From Methylobacter sp. (lineage in GTDB: Bacteria; Pseudomonadota; Gammaproteobacteria; Methylococcales; Methylomonadaceae), in the NCBI GenBank assembly GCA_028716975.1, contig JAQUOU010000027.1, positions 1 through 45,614 on the forward strand: a DNA stretch of 45,614 bases. The letters are read 5' to 3'. This document shows positions 15,788 to 26,533 of the stretch, in pieces (the first letter of the stretch is position 1; each line of letters opens with the position of its first letter). Below the pieces are notes generated by a model, which saw nothing but the letters and a program-made list of their open reading frames with translations, made no database searches and was not told where the DNA came from. Both the position numbers and the translations under genes were made by a program.

Positions 15788-16201
15788 ATGTCTGATTTTG
15801 AAGATACGACAGAAACTATTGATGATTTTTTTAGCTTTGATTCTCATCTGCCAAAAAAACAGTTCCACAATCAACGCATTACTACGCGTTATATAAGAGA
15901 CGATATAAAAGCCTTGGTTTTTACAACCGGTCTATTAAATTTTGGCCATCGCCGCATCCGAGTTGACTTAATCGATATCAGCAGTAAAGGCGTGCTGATC
16001 TCAACCTCTAAAAAACTAGGCATTAATAAAAAAGTAATTTTGGCTCTTAAATTCGGCTGTGGTAACACTTTTAAAATAAACGCGAAAATTGTCCGTAAAT
16101 CGGATTCATCAAATTATCAATACGGAATAAAATTTGATCAATATAATAATGCTCTCGGCGATTATTTGCTGGAAACACAGAGCAAATTAATTTTTAAATA
16201 A
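15788..16201 (+). CDS. PilZ domain protein
   Basis: This 137-residue protein has a PilZ layout. RITTRYIRDDIKALV supplies the arginine-rich start, LIDISSKGVLIST supplies the D/NxSxxG motif, and YGIKFDQ is the final strand. PilZ domains bind cyclic-di-GMP and act in motility, surface and polysaccharide control. The RxxxR motif is partly present (RYIRDD), so binding is likely but not certain. It is transcribed away from the PQQ cassette; the 160-base gap holds both promoters. Cytoplasmic, no signal peptide. Confidence 0.82.
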   Translation: MSDFEDTTETIDDFFSFDSHLPKKQFHNQRITTRYIRDDIKALVFTTGLLNFGHRRIRVDLIDISSKGVLISTSKKLGINKKVILALKFGCGNTFKINAKIVRKSDSSNYQYGIKFDQYNNALGDYLLETQSKLIFK

Positions 16202-16298
16202 GACTCATTAAACCGTAGCCAATATTTAAAGAATGCTTAATTGAAAATTTCTGCTGACGCAGTGTTTAAAAATACAGGCGCATAATCTATTGATCCCC

Positions 16299-17123
16299 AT
16301 GACACACGGCACTTTAAGCGAAATACTCATCTATCCGGTAAAATCGTTGGCCGGCATCAGCGCGCCCAGCTGGAAGGTTACTGGAACAGGTTTGCAGTAT
16401 GACCGAAAATGGATGATTATCGACGATGCAGGACAGTTTCTTAGCCAGCGGGTTTTGCCGCAAATGGCTTTAATTAAAACAGCTCTGACCGGCAACGATT
16501 TAATCCTTTCTGCACAAGGCATGGAAAACCTCGTGCTGCCTCTTGAACCTGTTGAAGGGCAAATCATTGCAAGCACGATCTGGCATGACCGTTGCAATGC
16601 ACGTGCCGTATCGCTGGAAGCCGACCAATGGTTGAGCAGTTTTTTAAACAGGAGCTGCCGGCTGGTTTATCAACCCGACAATATAATTCGGCAAGTTAAT
16701 CCTGAATATGCCAATGCCAGTGATAAAGTGGCATTTTCTGACGGGTTTCCTTTCCTGATCATTTCAGAAAATTCGCTGGTTTCATTAAATCAGGCGATGC
16801 AGTTGAATTTACCCATGATCCGTTTCAGGCCCAACCTGGTCATTTCGGGTTGCGCCGCTTATGCAGAAGACTGCTGGCGGGAAATCAGCATTGGCGCTAT
16901 TGATTTCAGGCTGCCCAAACCTTGTTCCCGATGTTCAGTTCCAACAATAGATCCGGAAACAGCACAGTCCGGCAAAGAACCCCTGACAACTCTCAGCCGT
17001 ATCAGAAAGTGGAATAATAAAGTCTACTTTGGGCAAAACGCCCTGCATAATCAAATTGGCCAATTAACTGTCGGCGATCAGGTAAGCGTCAAATTGACCG
17101 GCGCCAATCAACCGCCTATCTGA
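16299..17123 (+). CDS. MOSC domain protein (YcbX/YiiM-like)
   Basis: The start is taken at ATG 16299, since the frame's earlier TTG at 16290 lacks support. The product (about 274 residues) has an N-terminal MOSC beta-barrel (ILIYPVKSLAGI, LQYDRKWMI) and the C-terminal MOSC domain with FRPNLVISG and CSRCSVPTIDPETAQSGKEP. The conserved cysteine (CxRC) is where molybdenum cofactor-sulfur chemistry acts in this family. Such proteins use a Moco to reduce N-hydroxylated compounds with a ferredoxin-like partner. No C-terminal [2Fe-2S] domain is attached here, so an electron donor would be separate. Confidence 0.88.
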   Translation: MTHGTLSEILIYPVKSLAGISAPSWKVTGTGLQYDRKWMIIDDAGQFLSQRVLPQMALIKTALTGNDLILSAQGMENLVLPLEPVEGQIIASTIWHDRCNARAVSLEADQWLSSFLNRSCRLVYQPDNIIRQVNPEYANASDKVAFSDGFPFLIISENSLVSLNQAMQLNLPMIRFRPNLVISGCAAYAEDCWREISIGAIDFRLPKPCSRCSVPTIDPETAQSGKEPLTTLSRIRKWNNKVYFGQNALHNQIGQLTVGDQVSVKLTGANQPPI

Positions 17124-17125
17124 CC

Positions 17126-17145
17126 AACAGGAAATCCTGTTTTCC
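17126..17145 (+). terminator. Hairpin after the MOSC gene
   Basis: AACAGG (17126-17131) pairs with CCTGTT (17136-17141) around AAAT, and TTCCC follows. It is directly after the stop codon. A weak terminator, with the next gene's promoter likely in 17150-17290. Confidence 0.5.
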
Positions 17146-17304
17146 CTCTTCCGAATACTTTGCCGGGCCAATTAATTGAAAAATTAAAGGATTGCCGTTC
17201 AGTAATCAGGTAGCCTTTAAGCATTCCTGAGAGCTAAGCTATGATGTCGCGGAATTGTAATACTAAACCCGGACAATAATTATTTTACAGGAGCATTATT
17301 TTCC

Positions 17305-18510
17305 ATGAGTATGCTATTCCTGATCATCAATGTCGGCAGTACATCAATAAAAACCCGGCTCTTCGATATAAATTTGCATGATAAAGCCGTATTAACTGCC
17401 GATTATTCTTCTCCCGCCAAGCTTGTTATTGAGGGGCGGGATTATCATGGCGCAGCCATACAGCAAAATATAACCTCATCTCATGATGCTGAAGCTGCGC
17501 TGGCTGTCGTATTAAATGAATGGCGCCGGATTATTGCACAGGACGGATTGGCGCTATCGGCAATCGGACATCGCATTGTGCATGGCGCTAACTGGTTCGA
17601 CACGATAACACCCATTAATAAAGAAGTCCTGGATAGGCTTGTCCAATTGGATGATTATGCGCCGCTGCATAATCCATTCAATAGATTGGGCGTTACCATG
17701 GCGGCTGATATTTTTCCTGATACGCCTCAATTTGCTGTGTTCGATACTGCTTTTCACCGCACCATTCCAGAATACGCCGGCCGTTACGCCATTCCCGAGA
17801 AATTGGCCGGCAATGTGAATTTTTATCGCTATGGATTTCACGGCATTTCCTGTCAACATAGCTTATCGGCTGCGGCTGGCCTCTTACGCCGTGATCAGGC
17901 AACATTAAATCTTATTGTCCTGCATCTGGGCGGAGGAGCAAGTATCACTGCCATTCGCGCCGGTGTCAGCGTCGATACCTCCATGGGCTTTTCACCTGTG
18001 GAAGGTTTGATTATGGCCGGGCGCTGCGGTGATCTGGATCCGATGATTCCTGTTACCCTGCAAAGGCAGGGAATGTCATTGGACCAACTTGATAATATAC
18101 TGAATCACCGGAGCGGACTGACGGGTATTTGCGGCGAGGCCGATATGCGGAATATATTGGAAAAAGCCGGGCAGGCTGACCCGGATGCTTTGCTTGCTCT
18201 CGACATGTATTGCTACCGGATAAAAAAGTATATCGGGGCCTATTGCGCGATACTGGGCGAGGTATCTGCCCTTATATTTACCGGAGGCATTGGCGAGAAT
18301 GCACCGGCAATCCGGCATAAAATATTACAAGATTTGGATAAACTGGGGTTTTCGCTGGATTTGGAAGCCAATCGAAGACCGGCGGAACAAATCCACGACA
18401 TTAGTGATCGTATGAGTCATTCCCGCATTTTGGTGATTTCCGCTGAGGAGGAGCGTGAAATTGCCCGCCAAATCGTGGACTTCCTGAGGACAGTATCGAA
18501 TAAAAAATAA
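17305..18510 (+). CDS. ackA: Acetate kinase
   Basis: The 401-residue enzyme interconverts acetyl phosphate plus ADP and acetate plus ATP. It has the acetate-kinase order: an N-terminal [14 protein letters not shown] phosphate loop, [18 protein letters not shown] with the catalytic histidine in [44 protein letters not shown] and [16 protein letters not shown] stands where LGNGAS is usual, and GRCGDLDP where TRSGDLDP is usual; key Arg and His remain. It is 20 bases ahead of xfp and would turn phosphoketolase acetyl phosphate into acetate with ATP gain. An AGGAG lies 11 bases before the ATG. Confidence 0.95.
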   Translation: MSMLFLIINVGSTSIKTRLFDINLHDKAVLTADYSSPAKLVIEGRDYHGAAIQQNITSSHDAEAALAVVLNEWRRIIAQDGLALSAIGHRIVHGANWFDTITPINKEVLDRLVQLDDYAPLHNPFNRLGVTMAADIFPDTPQFAVFDTAFHRTIPEYAGRYAIPEKLAGNVNFYRYGFHGISCQHSLSAAAGLLRRDQATLNLIVLHLGGGASITAIRAGVSVDTSMGFSPVEGLIMAGRCGDLDPMIPVTLQRQGMSLDQLDNILNHRSGLTGICGEADMRNILEKAGQADPDALLALDMYCYRIKKYIGAYCAILGEVSALIFTGGIGENAPAIRHKILQDLDKLGFSLDLEANRRPAEQIHDISDRMSHSRILVISAEEEREIARQIVDFLRTVSNKK

Positions 18511-18530
18511 TAAGCACGAGGATCAATATT

Positions 18531-20972
18531 ATGGAACAGGGTAATCAAGATTTTTTTGTCTCTGCTGAATTACTGGAACGCATGAACGCCTATTGGCGCG
18601 CAGCAAATTATCTCTCGGTCGGGCAGATTTATTTACTGGACAATCCTTTACTCAGGGAGCCGCTCAAGCTGGAACACATTAAGCCGCGTTTACTGGGGCA
18701 TTGGGGAACAACGCCGGGCTTAAACTTCATCAATATACATTTGAACCGCCTCATAAATGCCCATGATCTCAACATGATCTTTATCTGCGGCCCCGGCCAC
18801 GGCGGGCCGGCGATGCTGGCAAACTGCTGGCTGGAACGCACTTACAGTAAGTATTATCCACATATTTCGCTCAATACGGAAGGCATGAAAGCACTGTTTA
18901 AGCAGTTCTCTTTTCCGGGCGGAGTCCCTAGTCATGTCGCACCGGAAACGCCCGGTTCGATTAATGAAGGTGGAGAATTGGGTTATGCATTGTCTCATGC
19001 TTATGGCGCCGTATTCGATAACCCGGATCTGATAGCCTGTTGCGTGATCGGTGATGGCGAAGCAGAAACAGGCCCGATGGCAACCGCCTGGCATTCAAAC
19101 AAATTTCTTAATCCCGCTCGTGATGGCGTCGTATTACCGATCCTGCACTTAAATGGATATAAAATCGCCAACCCCACCTTTCTCGGTCGCATGGATGAGG
19201 ACGAATTAGTGAAATTATTTGAAGGATACGGCTATCGTCCTTATCTGGTTGAAGGCAGTGATCCTGAGATTGTTCACCCTCGGATGGCCAGCATACTTGA
19301 GCAATGTCTGGACGAAATTAAAGCGATTCAGCATAAAGCGCGTAGTGAAGAGATAATTAAGCGTCCGCAATGGCCGATGATTATTATGCGCACGCCAAAA
19401 GGCTGGACAGGGCCGAAAAGCGTCGACGGCAAAAAAACAGAAGGTTTCTGGCGTTCTCACCAGGTGCCATTGGAAAATCTGGCGGAAAATCCGGAACATA
19501 TTGTGTTGCTGGAACAATGGATGAAGAGCTACCGTCCCGAGGAACTGTTCGATGAGCAGGGCGCGCCGTTGCCGGAACTGCTGGAATTGGCCCCAAAAGG
19601 ACATCAAAGGATGAGCGATAATCCGCATGCGAATGGCGGACTCTTGCTGAGAGATTTGCGGCTGCCTGATTTCCGCAATTATGCGGTTAACGTGCCTGCG
19701 CCGGGAGCCGTTGAAGCCGAAGCCACCCGGGTAATGGGAAGTTTTTTACGGGATGTGATGAAAAACAATATGGATCAGCAGAATTTTCGAATTTTTGGCC
19801 CTGATGAAACGGCATCCAACCGCTGGAGCGATATTTTCGAGGTAACATCCCGGGTCTGGATGGAAAAAATCCTGCCGGAGGATACCAATCTTGCCCAGGA
19901 TGGCCGGGTTATGGAAATACTCAGCGAACATACCTGTCAGGGCTGGCTGGAAGGATATTTGCTTACCGGACGGCACGGCTTTTTTTCCTGCTATGAAGCG
20001 TTTATCCATATTGTCGACTCCATGTTCAACCAGCATGCCAAATGGCTGAAAACCTGCAACCGAATACCTTGGCGGCGGCCTATCGCGTCACTGAACTATC
20101 TGTTGACCTCGCATGTCTGGCGCCAGGATCACAACGGTTTTTCCCATCAGGATCCAGGCTTTATTGATCACGTAGTCAATAAGAAAGCGGAAGTGATTCG
20201 AGTCTTTCTGCCGCCCGATGCCAATACCCTCCTGGCGGTGACCAATCATGTGCTGCGCAGCCGCAACTATGTCAACGTCATCGTGGCAGGTAAACAACCG
20301 GCGCACCAATGGCTGAATATGGATGCAGCCATGAAACATTGTGAAGCCGGAATCGGCATTTGGGAATGGGCCAGCAATGACCGAGGCGAAGAGCCTGATG
20401 TAGTAATGGCCTGTGCCGGCGATGTGCCGACGCTGGAAACATTGGCAGCGGTGGATTTTTTGCGCAGCCAGACGCCTGACTTGAAAATCCGCGTGCTTAA
20501 TGTCGTCAACCTGATGAAGTTGCAACCTACCAGCGAGCATCCCAATGGCTTATCGGATCGAGACTTTAACGAATTGTTTACTCTCAATAAACCCATTGTA
20601 TTTGCCTATCATGGGTATCCTTCTCTTATTCACCGCTTAACTTACCGGCGTACCAATCATTCCAACCTGCATGTGCGCGGCTATAAGGAGGAAGGCACGA
20701 CCTCTACACCTTTTGACATGGTCGTCATGAATGATATAGACCGTTTTCATCTGGCAGCCGATGTCATTGACCGGGTGCCTCGTTTGAAAAATAATGCCGC
20801 CTATCTCAAACAAACGATCCGTGACAAACTCATCGATCATAAGCATTATATAGCCACTCATGGGGAAGATATGCCGGAAATTCAAAATTGGCATTGGCCA
20901 TATGCTATTCCGGGAAAAAATAAAAAAGCACAGGATATTGATATTTCTGATGCGATGGATTTTGGAGAGTAG
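18531..20972 (+). CDS. xfp: Phosphoketolase (xylulose 5-phosphate/fructose 6-phosphate)
   Basis: The 813-residue thiamine-diphosphate enzyme cleaves ketose phosphates to acetyl phosphate and an aldose phosphate. Family marks are [57 protein letters not shown] and [11 protein letters not shown] (the cofactor-binding GDG), then a transketolase-like part with SSYEAFIH-type sequence [15 protein letters not shown]. Length is normal. It is tightly linked to ackA (20-base gap, AAGCACGAGG ahead), so the pair converts C5 or C6 phosphates into acetate and ATP. In methanotrophs this route bypasses pyruvate decarboxylation to make C2 units. Confidence 0.97.
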   Translation: MEQGNQDFFVSAELLERMNAYWRAANYLSVGQIYLLDNPLLREPLKLEHIKPRLLGHWGTTPGLNFINIHLNRLINAHDLNMIFICGPGHGGPAMLANCWLERTYSKYYPHISLNTEGMKALFKQFSFPGGVPSHVAPETPGSINEGGELGYALSHAYGAVFDNPDLIACCVIGDGEAETGPMATAWHSNKFLNPARDGVVLPILHLNGYKIANPTFLGRMDEDELVKLFEGYGYRPYLVEGSDPEIVHPRMASILEQCLDEIKAIQHKARSEEIIKRPQWPMIIMRTPKGWTGPKSVDGKKTEGFWRSHQVPLENLAENPEHIVLLEQWMKSYRPEELFDEQGAPLPELLELAPKGHQRMSDNPHANGGLLLRDLRLPDFRNYAVNVPAPGAVEAEATRVMGSFLRDVMKNNMDQQNFRIFGPDETASNRWSDIFEVTSRVWMEKILPEDTNLAQDGRVMEILSEHTCQGWLEGYLLTGRHGFFSCYEAFIHIVDSMFNQHAKWLKTCNRIPWRRPIASLNYLLTSHVWRQDHNGFSHQDPGFIDHVVNKKAEVIRVFLPPDANTLLAVTNHVLRSRNYVNVIVAGKQPAHQWLNMDAAMKHCEAGIGIWEWASNDRGEEPDVVMACAGDVPTLETLAAVDFLRSQTPDLKIRVLNVVNLMKLQPTSEHPNGLSDRDFNELFTLNKPIVFAYHGYPSLIHRLTYRRTNHSNLHVRGYKEEGTTSTPFDMVVMNDIDRFHLAADVIDRVPRLKNNAAYLKQTIRDKLIDHKHYIATHGEDMPEIQNWHWPYAIPGKNKKAQDIDISDAMDFGE

Positions 20973-21031
20973 CAGACAAAACCGAGCTTGCGCGTATTCA
21001 TAGTTGTTTTCCGCAGGGAAGTAAGTTTTAC

Positions 21032-23677
21032 TTATTCGCCGGCATCCAGCATTGTTAGAATTTCCTCACGTATCTGCTCCTGTCTGACAGCGTCGGTTAT
21101 TGGCTGCATCTGGAAGTCTGTGATATAAAACATATCTTCCGCCCGGCTCCCTATGGTGGTTATTTTTGCGCTGTGCAGGTTTACGTCCTGTTTTATAAAG
21201 GCTCGTCCTATTTTGGAGAGCAGACCTGCATGATCGGTCGTAACCAACTCCAGAATTGTATGCCTGTTTAAAGAATCTGCTTGAAACTGAATGCTGGTCG
21301 GGATAGGAAAGTGTTTGGCTTGCCGCGATTGACGATGTATGTTCCTGCGCTCTTTTACTTTACGATGCAATAGGTTATTACGTAAGGCCGTGCAAATATG
21401 AACTTCCCTGTACAGCTCATTGATGGGCTCGCCCGACTGTTCAAGCACCTGGAAACTGTTAAGCACATAGTTATCAACTGTAGTTATTATTTTGGCATCA
21501 AGGATAGTAAGACCTAATTGGTCAAGAGTGGCTGTGCTTAGTGAAAAAATGGAGCGCTCATTTTTAGTATAAACAAAGACCTCTGCACTCCCGCGCTGGG
21601 TTTGGGGCCGTAAGAGAACCAGCGGCAGTCCCTCCTCGCTCGAAGAAGCGATAGCGATGGTGTGCCAAGCTATTTCGTCAGCTGAATATCTTAAAAAATA
21701 ATCATCACTGCAAAGCTGCCATGTTTTATCAATAGCCGCCTCGGATAAACCGAGTTTGACCAACTCATCTTTTGCTTCTTTTTTATTTTCCTGTAATCGG
21801 TCGGCAAGCGCAACGGGATTTTGCAGCCCTCTACGCAAGGCACTATGAGTTACTGAATAAAGCTCCTTCAATAAGGCGTCTTTCCAGGAGTTCCACAATT
21901 CAGGATTGGTTGCGCGTATATCGGCTACTGTCAGCAAATATAAGTAATTGAGGTATTCGATGCTGCCCACTTTCTGGGCAAATTCATAAATAATATCAGG
22001 ATCGCTGATATCTTTTCGCTGGGCGGTCATCGACATAATCAAGTGATGACGAACCAGCCAGGTAATCAGTTTGGTATCATGCGATGACAGATCATGTTGA
22101 ATGCAGAAGCTCCTGGCGATTTCTTCGCCAATGACTGAATGATCGCCGTTTCTGCCTTTGGCAATATCATGGAATAAGGCAGAAATATACAATATCTCAG
22201 GCTTTTGAATCAAAAAGAAAATGTCATTGCAAAAAGGTAGTTCATCGCTGTGCTCCTGTAATGAAAACCGGCGTAAGTTACGAATAACAAAAATGGCATG
22301 CTCATCAACCGTATAAATATGAAATAAATCATATTGCATACGGGCGACTATATTGGCAAAGCTGGGTAAATAGGCAGCCAATACACCATAACGATTCATG
22401 CGTCTTAATTGATTGGTAATACCGCGCGGCTGACGAAAAATTTCCAGAAAAAGACGGTTGGCAACTTTATTCTGCCGGAATGAATCGTCGATAAGGTGCA
22501 GGCTCTTCCTGATCAGGCGAATTGTGGTTGCCCTGACGCCCTTGAGGGCGGAGTTTTGTTGAAGAATTAAAAAGACCTCCAGCAATGCCACGGGTTGTTG
22601 TTCAAACACGGATTCGTCAATAGCTTCAAGGTATCCGTTGATGGCAACAAATTTATCGTTAATAGGGATCTGTTTATAAGCAATTTCACCGCAAATGAAT
22701 CGCTCATTGAATAATTGCAGCAGCATTTCATTAAGCCGCTCCAGGCCGAGTACGGTTTTGAAGTAAAACTGCATGAACTGCTCTACATCTTCATTATACT
22801 GGTAAGTGCCGGTACTGAAGCCGAATTGCTGCGCCAAGAGCCGTTGATAATCAAAGATGAGCCGGTCTTCGCACCGGTTAGTCAAAAGATGTAGCGCATA
22901 GCGGATACGCCATAGCACTTCAACAGCAGCAACCAGTTCTAAATACTCAGACTCCGGCAGAAAGCCATACTTAATCAGCTCCTTGAGAGTTGATGAATTA
23001 TAGTGACGCTTGAATACCCAGGCGATAACCTGTCTATCTCGCAATCCGCCTGGCCCTTCCTTTATATTAGGCTCAAGATTATAGGCTGTATGGTGAAATT
23101 TGGCATAGCGTTGAGCCTGCTCTTGCATTTTGGCAGCAAAAAACTGATCCGACGGCCAAATTTTATCGGGTGTGATGTGTTGCTTGAGATCTTCAAAAAG
23201 CACCATGCTACCGCTAATCAGCCGGACTTCCATGAGACTGGTCATGATCGTCTGATCAGCTTTAGCAATGTCTACACATTCCTTGATAGTGCATACGCTT
23301 TGCCCGGGCTTTAGGCCGATATCCCACAGAAAAGTAAAGAAGTTTGCCAGCGCCTCTTCATACACGGATGTATCGTATGAATCCAGAAGAACCACGATGT
23401 CGATATCGGAATAGGGAAATAACTCCCTTCTGCCATAGCCGCCCACTGCGAGCAGGCTGAGTCTTTCCGCATGACCGGCGAGGAAATGCCGCCAGCAGCA
23501 GCTTAAAATCTCGTCAATGAAATTGGATTTTTCCTTAAGCAGTTCTGCAACGGAACTATGGGGATCAAATTTTTGCCTTAGCTCGTCGGCTTTTTCTTTT
23601 ATCAGGTGTTTGAACTGTTGAAGGCTATCTTTTTCGGCAAACAATGAAGGGCAAATATTTTTGTTCAAGTTGATCAC
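21032..23677 (-). CDS. glnD: [Protein-PII] uridylyltransferase / uridylyl-removing enzyme
   Basis: The 881-residue bifunctional enzyme attaches and removes UMP on PII proteins (GlnB/GlnK) to report glutamine status. The nucleotidyltransferase domain has GGYGRRELFPYSDIDIVVL; the HD hydrolase domain has LFHDIAKGRNGDHS; two ACT domains at the C-terminus end with TIGSRAEDMFYITD. All main domains are present and the length fits the family. It follows map with an ATGA-type overlap, so the two are one transcript. Links to C1 metabolism are indirect, through nitrogen control of growth. Confidence 0.97.
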   Translation of the reverse strand: MINLNKNICPSLFAEKDSLQQFKHLIKEKADELRQKFDPHSSVAELLKEKSNFIDEILSCCWRHFLAGHAERLSLLAVGGYGRRELFPYSDIDIVVLLDSYDTSVYEEALANFFTFLWDIGLKPGQSVCTIKECVDIAKADQTIMTSLMEVRLISGSMVLFEDLKQHITPDKIWPSDQFFAAKMQEQAQRYAKFHHTAYNLEPNIKEGPGGLRDRQVIAWVFKRHYNSSTLKELIKYGFLPESEYLELVAAVEVLWRIRYALHLLTNRCEDRLIFDYQRLLAQQFGFSTGTYQYNEDVEQFMQFYFKTVLGLERLNEMLLQLFNERFICGEIAYKQIPINDKFVAINGYLEAIDESVFEQQPVALLEVFLILQQNSALKGVRATTIRLIRKSLHLIDDSFRQNKVANRLFLEIFRQPRGITNQLRRMNRYGVLAAYLPSFANIVARMQYDLFHIYTVDEHAIFVIRNLRRFSLQEHSDELPFCNDIFFLIQKPEILYISALFHDIAKGRNGDHSVIGEEIARSFCIQHDLSSHDTKLITWLVRHHLIMSMTAQRKDISDPDIIYEFAQKVGSIEYLNYLYLLTVADIRATNPELWNSWKDALLKELYSVTHSALRRGLQNPVALADRLQENKKEAKDELVKLGLSEAAIDKTWQLCSDDYFLRYSADEIAWHTIAIASSSEEGLPLVLLRPQTQRGSAEVFVYTKNERSIFSLSTATLDQLGLTILDAKIITTVDNYVLNSFQVLEQSGEPINELYREVHICTALRNNLLHRKVKERRNIHRQSRQAKHFPIPTSIQFQADSLNRHTILELVTTDHAGLLSKIGRAFIKQDVNLHSAKITTIGSRAEDMFYITDFQMQPITDAVRQEQIREEILTMLDAGE

Positions 23678-24438
23678 ATTTCTTCCTGACGTAAAGTCAG
23701 AATGTCATAACCATCAGGCGTTACCAGAATGGTATGCTCCCATTGAGCAGAAAGGGCTCTGTCCTTGGTGACTACAGTCCAGCCATCGCCTAATACTTTT
23801 ACATCACGCTTGCCCAGATTAATCATTGGCTCAATAGTTAATATCATCCCACTCTCAAGAACTTCTCCTTCACCGGCTTTGCCGTAATGCAGCACATGCG
23901 GGTCTTCATGAAAATTCTTGCCGATCCCGTGTCCGCAAAACTCTCTAACGACAGAATAGCGGTTGGCTTCGGCATATTTTTGTATTGCCTGACCGATATC
24001 ACCTAAAGTAGCGCCTGCTTTAACTTTTTCTATGCCTAGAAACATGGCTTCCCGGGTTACTTTGACTAATCGTTTTGCGTGTAAACTAACTTCACCCACG
24101 CAGAACATTTTGCTGGTATCTCCATGATATTCATCTTTAATAACCGTAATATCAATATTGACAATATCGCCTGGTTTAAGTTTTTTTTCGCTGGGAATGC
24201 CATGGCAAACCTGTTGATTAATGGATGTGCAGATTGACTTAGGAAAACCGTGATAATTAAGCGGCGCAGGTATGGCATTTTGCACATCAACTATATAATC
24301 ATGGCATATTTTATCGAGTTGATCGGTAGTCACGCCAGGGACAACATAAGGTTCAATCATTTCCAAAACTTCGGCCGCCAGCCTTCCTGCAATACGCATT
24401 TTTTCTATTTCACTTTCAGTTTTAATGATTATGCTCAT
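23674..24438 (-). CDS. map: Methionine aminopeptidase, type I
   Basis: The 254-residue enzyme removes the initiator methionine from new proteins. The metal ligands are visible: D in NIDITVI, D in EYHGDTSKMF, H in FCGHGIGKNFHEDP, E in LTIEPM and E in SAQWEHTILV. The N-terminus is the short type Ia form. It is transcribed away from rpsB, and this arrangement (map divergent from rpsB-tsf) is standard in gammaproteobacteria. It is the first gene of the map-glnD transcript. Confidence 0.97.
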   Translation of the reverse strand: MSIIIKTESEIEKMRIAGRLAAEVLEMIEPYVVPGVTTDQLDKICHDYIVDVQNAIPAPLNYHGFPKSICTSINQQVCHGIPSEKKLKPGDIVNIDITVIKDEYHGDTSKMFCVGEVSLHAKRLVKVTREAMFLGIEKVKAGATLGDIGQAIQKYAEANRYSVVREFCGHGIGKNFHEDPHVLHYGKAGEGEVLESGMILTIEPMINLGKRDVKVLGDGWTVVTKDRALSAQWEHTILVTPDGYDILTLRQEEM

Positions 24439-24655
24439 AAGCGTTAAAGTTGTGGTTATATGGTTTACTGTTCTTGTGCCGTGCGACTCATTATTTAAAC
24501 AGTCTGACCATCAGAAAAGAGAAGTTTAGCAGAGTTCAGCTTATTGTAAAAAAAAAGCGTGTATGGTATAAAGATGAGTTATTTTTTGAATTAATACTCA
24601 CGTTTATCGTCACGTTTGGTAGGGTGCCGGCGCAACCTGATTTTATTATATGGTT

Positions 24656-24715
24656 GTAACCGGTTACCAGACGGGATAGGCGGAGGCGCAACCCAACACG
24701 GAACATAAAGTTCCG
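24656..24715 (+). promoter_or_regulatory. rpsB leader: palindrome and hairpin
   Basis: A perfect 12-bp palindrome GTAACCGGTTAC is at 24656-24667, and a 6-bp hairpin CGGAAC/GTTCCG with loop ATAAA is at 24699-24715, close to the TAGGAG ribosome site. rpsB leaders carry S2 autoregulatory structure in other bacteria; whether this is one I cannot say by eye. Confidence 0.4.
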
Positions 24716-24738
24716 AATTTTATATTTAGGAGAAATGA

Positions 24739-25476
24739 ATGGCAGCAGTATCCATGCGGCAAATGCTTGAAGCGGGTGTTCACTTTGGGCACCAAACTCG
24801 TTACTGGAATCCGAAAATGGCGACATACCTTTTCGGCGCACGTAACAAAATCCACATCATTGATTTGGAAAAAACGCTTCCAATGTTTAACGACGCTATG
24901 AATTATCTGGGTCAAATGACAGCTAACAAAGGCAGCATTCTGTTTGTCGGCACCAAAAAAGCCGCACGTAAAATTGTGGCGGAAGAGGCAAAGCGCTGTG
25001 GCATGCCTTATGTAAATCATCGCTGGTTAGGCGGCATGATGACCAATTTCAAAACCATCAAAAAATCAATCAACCGTCTGAAAGAACTGGAAGCCATGAA
25101 AGCGGACGGCACTCTTTATCAGCGCTTTGGAAAAAAAGAGGCGCTTGGCATGGAGCGTGAACTTGAAAAACTGGAACGGAGTCTGGGTGGTATTAAAGAT
25201 ATGAAAGGCGTTCCTGATGTAATTTTCGTATTGGATGTCGGTTACGAAAAAAATGCCATCAGTGAAGCAAAAAAATTAGGTATTCCGGTTGTTGGAGTGG
25301 TTGACTCCAACAATTCACCGGAAAAAATTGATTATGTAATTCCAGGTAACGATGACTCAATTCGTGCCGTTAAACTATATTGTGAAAGTATTTCTGCGGC
25401 GGTACTGGAAGCTAAATCAGCCAGTTTGGGGCTCTCAGCCAAATCAGATGATTTTGTTGAAGAAGCAGCAGAGTAA
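24739..25476 (+). CDS. rpsB: Small ribosomal subunit protein uS2
   Basis: The 245-residue S2 begins [21 protein letters not shown] (after MAAV), the typical start, and holds [29 protein letters not shown] and [11 protein letters not shown]. It is a core component of the 30S subunit. A strong TAGGAG is eight bases ahead of the ATG. The gene heads the rpsB-tsf-pyrH-frr series, with a terminator before tsf that splits most transcripts. Confidence 0.98.
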   Translation: MAAVSMRQMLEAGVHFGHQTRYWNPKMATYLFGARNKIHIIDLEKTLPMFNDAMNYLGQMTANKGSILFVGTKKAARKIVAEEAKRCGMPYVNHRWLGGMMTNFKTIKKSINRLKELEAMKADGTLYQRFGKKEALGMERELEKLERSLGGIKDMKGVPDVIFVLDVGYEKNAISEAKKLGIPVVGVVDSNNSPEKIDYVIPGNDDSIRAVKLYCESISAAVLEAKSASLGLSAKSDDFVEEAAE

Positions 25477-25525
25477 ATTGTTTACTCATTTTGCACAAAT
25501 AAAATGAGAAGTTTAGTTTAAGCCC

Positions 25526-25553
25526 AAAAACGCCTCCTTACGGGGGCGTTTTT
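25526..25553 (+). terminator. Terminator/attenuator between rpsB and tsf
   Basis: AAAAACGCCTCC pairs with GGGGGCGTTTTT (one G-U pair) around TTAC, ending in a T run. The same position holds an attenuator in E. coli rpsB-tsf. It would reduce tsf transcription relative to rpsB. Confidence 0.85.
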
Positions 25554-25582
25554 ATAGTAACGATAAATTGAGGAAACCAAAA

Positions 25583-26464
25583 ATGAGTATTACTGCGGGA
25601 ATGGTTAAGGAACTCCGTGAAAGAACCGGCTCAGGCATGATGGAATGCAAAAAAGCATTAGTTGAAAGCAATGGCGATATGGAATTGGCGGTGGAAAATA
25701 TGCGCAAATCCGGTTTAGCCAAAGCCGATAAAAAATCAGGCCGTATAGCCGCTGAAGGCATTATCGGTGTTAAAGTCAGCGATAATCAAAACGCTGTAGC
25801 GATTGTCGATATCAATTGTGAAACAGATTTTGTTGCTAAAGCGGCTGATTTCATAAATTTTGTCAACAACGTAACGACAGCATTGCTGAATGCCGATATT
25901 GAAACAGAAGACCAATTGCTGGCCATGAAGTTGGCTGATGGTCTAACGGTTGATGAAGCTCGCCGCGGATTAATTGCAAAGCTGGGTGAAAATATTACGG
26001 TCAGACGTTTTGCTAAATACCAGACTGCCGATGGCGGTACAGCCTGTTATCTGCATGGTAATAAGATCGGTGTGATTGTTGAATTAGCCAAAGCGGATAG
26101 CGAATTAGGTAAAGATGTTGCCATGCATATTGCCGCGAGCAAACCTTCTTATATTTCTGAAGACCAGGTGCCCTCAGAAACTATTGAGAAAGAAAAGGAA
26201 ATTTTCATGGCTCAGGCTTCAGAAAGCGGAAAACCTGCTGAAATTATCAATAAAATGATTGCCGGCCGAATCAGCAAATTTTTTGCAGAAATTACGCTAT
26301 TGGGACAGCCTTTTATTAAAGATGACAAAATCAGCGTCGGTAAACTGGTTGCATCAAAAGATAACCGAATTATTCGTTTCAACCGTTTCGAGGTTGGCGA
26401 AGGAATAGAGAAAAAAGAAGAAAACTTTGCCGAAGAGGTTATGGCGCAAGTCCGGGGTAATTAA
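25583..26464 (+). CDS. tsf: Elongation factor Ts
   Basis: Start at ATG 25583, after GAGGAAA, not at an upstream TTG. The 293-residue factor recharges EF-Tu with GTP. It has an N-terminal UBA-like part (MVKELRERTGSGMMECKKAL), the TDFVAK motif that disrupts the Mg site of EF-Tu, and a C-terminal coiled region. It follows the rpsB terminator and precedes pyrH by about 70 bases. Confidence 0.98.
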   Translation: MSITAGMVKELRERTGSGMMECKKALVESNGDMELAVENMRKSGLAKADKKSGRIAAEGIIGVKVSDNQNAVAIVDINCETDFVAKAADFINFVNNVTTALLNADIETEDQLLAMKLADGLTVDEARRGLIAKLGENITVRRFAKYQTADGGTACYLHGNKIGVIVELAKADSELGKDVAMHIAASKPSYISEDQVPSETIEKEKEIFMAQASESGKPAEIINKMIAGRISKFFAEITLLGQPFIKDDKISVGKLVASKDNRIIRFNRFEVGEGIEKKEENFAEEVMAQVRGN

Positions 26465-26533
26465 GTTTATCCCCAGCAAACACCCATACCCGAACATAAG
26501 GCTAACCCCACCTGCAAACTTTGACTTCATACT

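Noticed and set aside
24450-24659. Plus-strand 69-codon frame in the map-rpsB gap
   Set aside because: It occupies the divergent promoter region, has no ribosome site and no motif.
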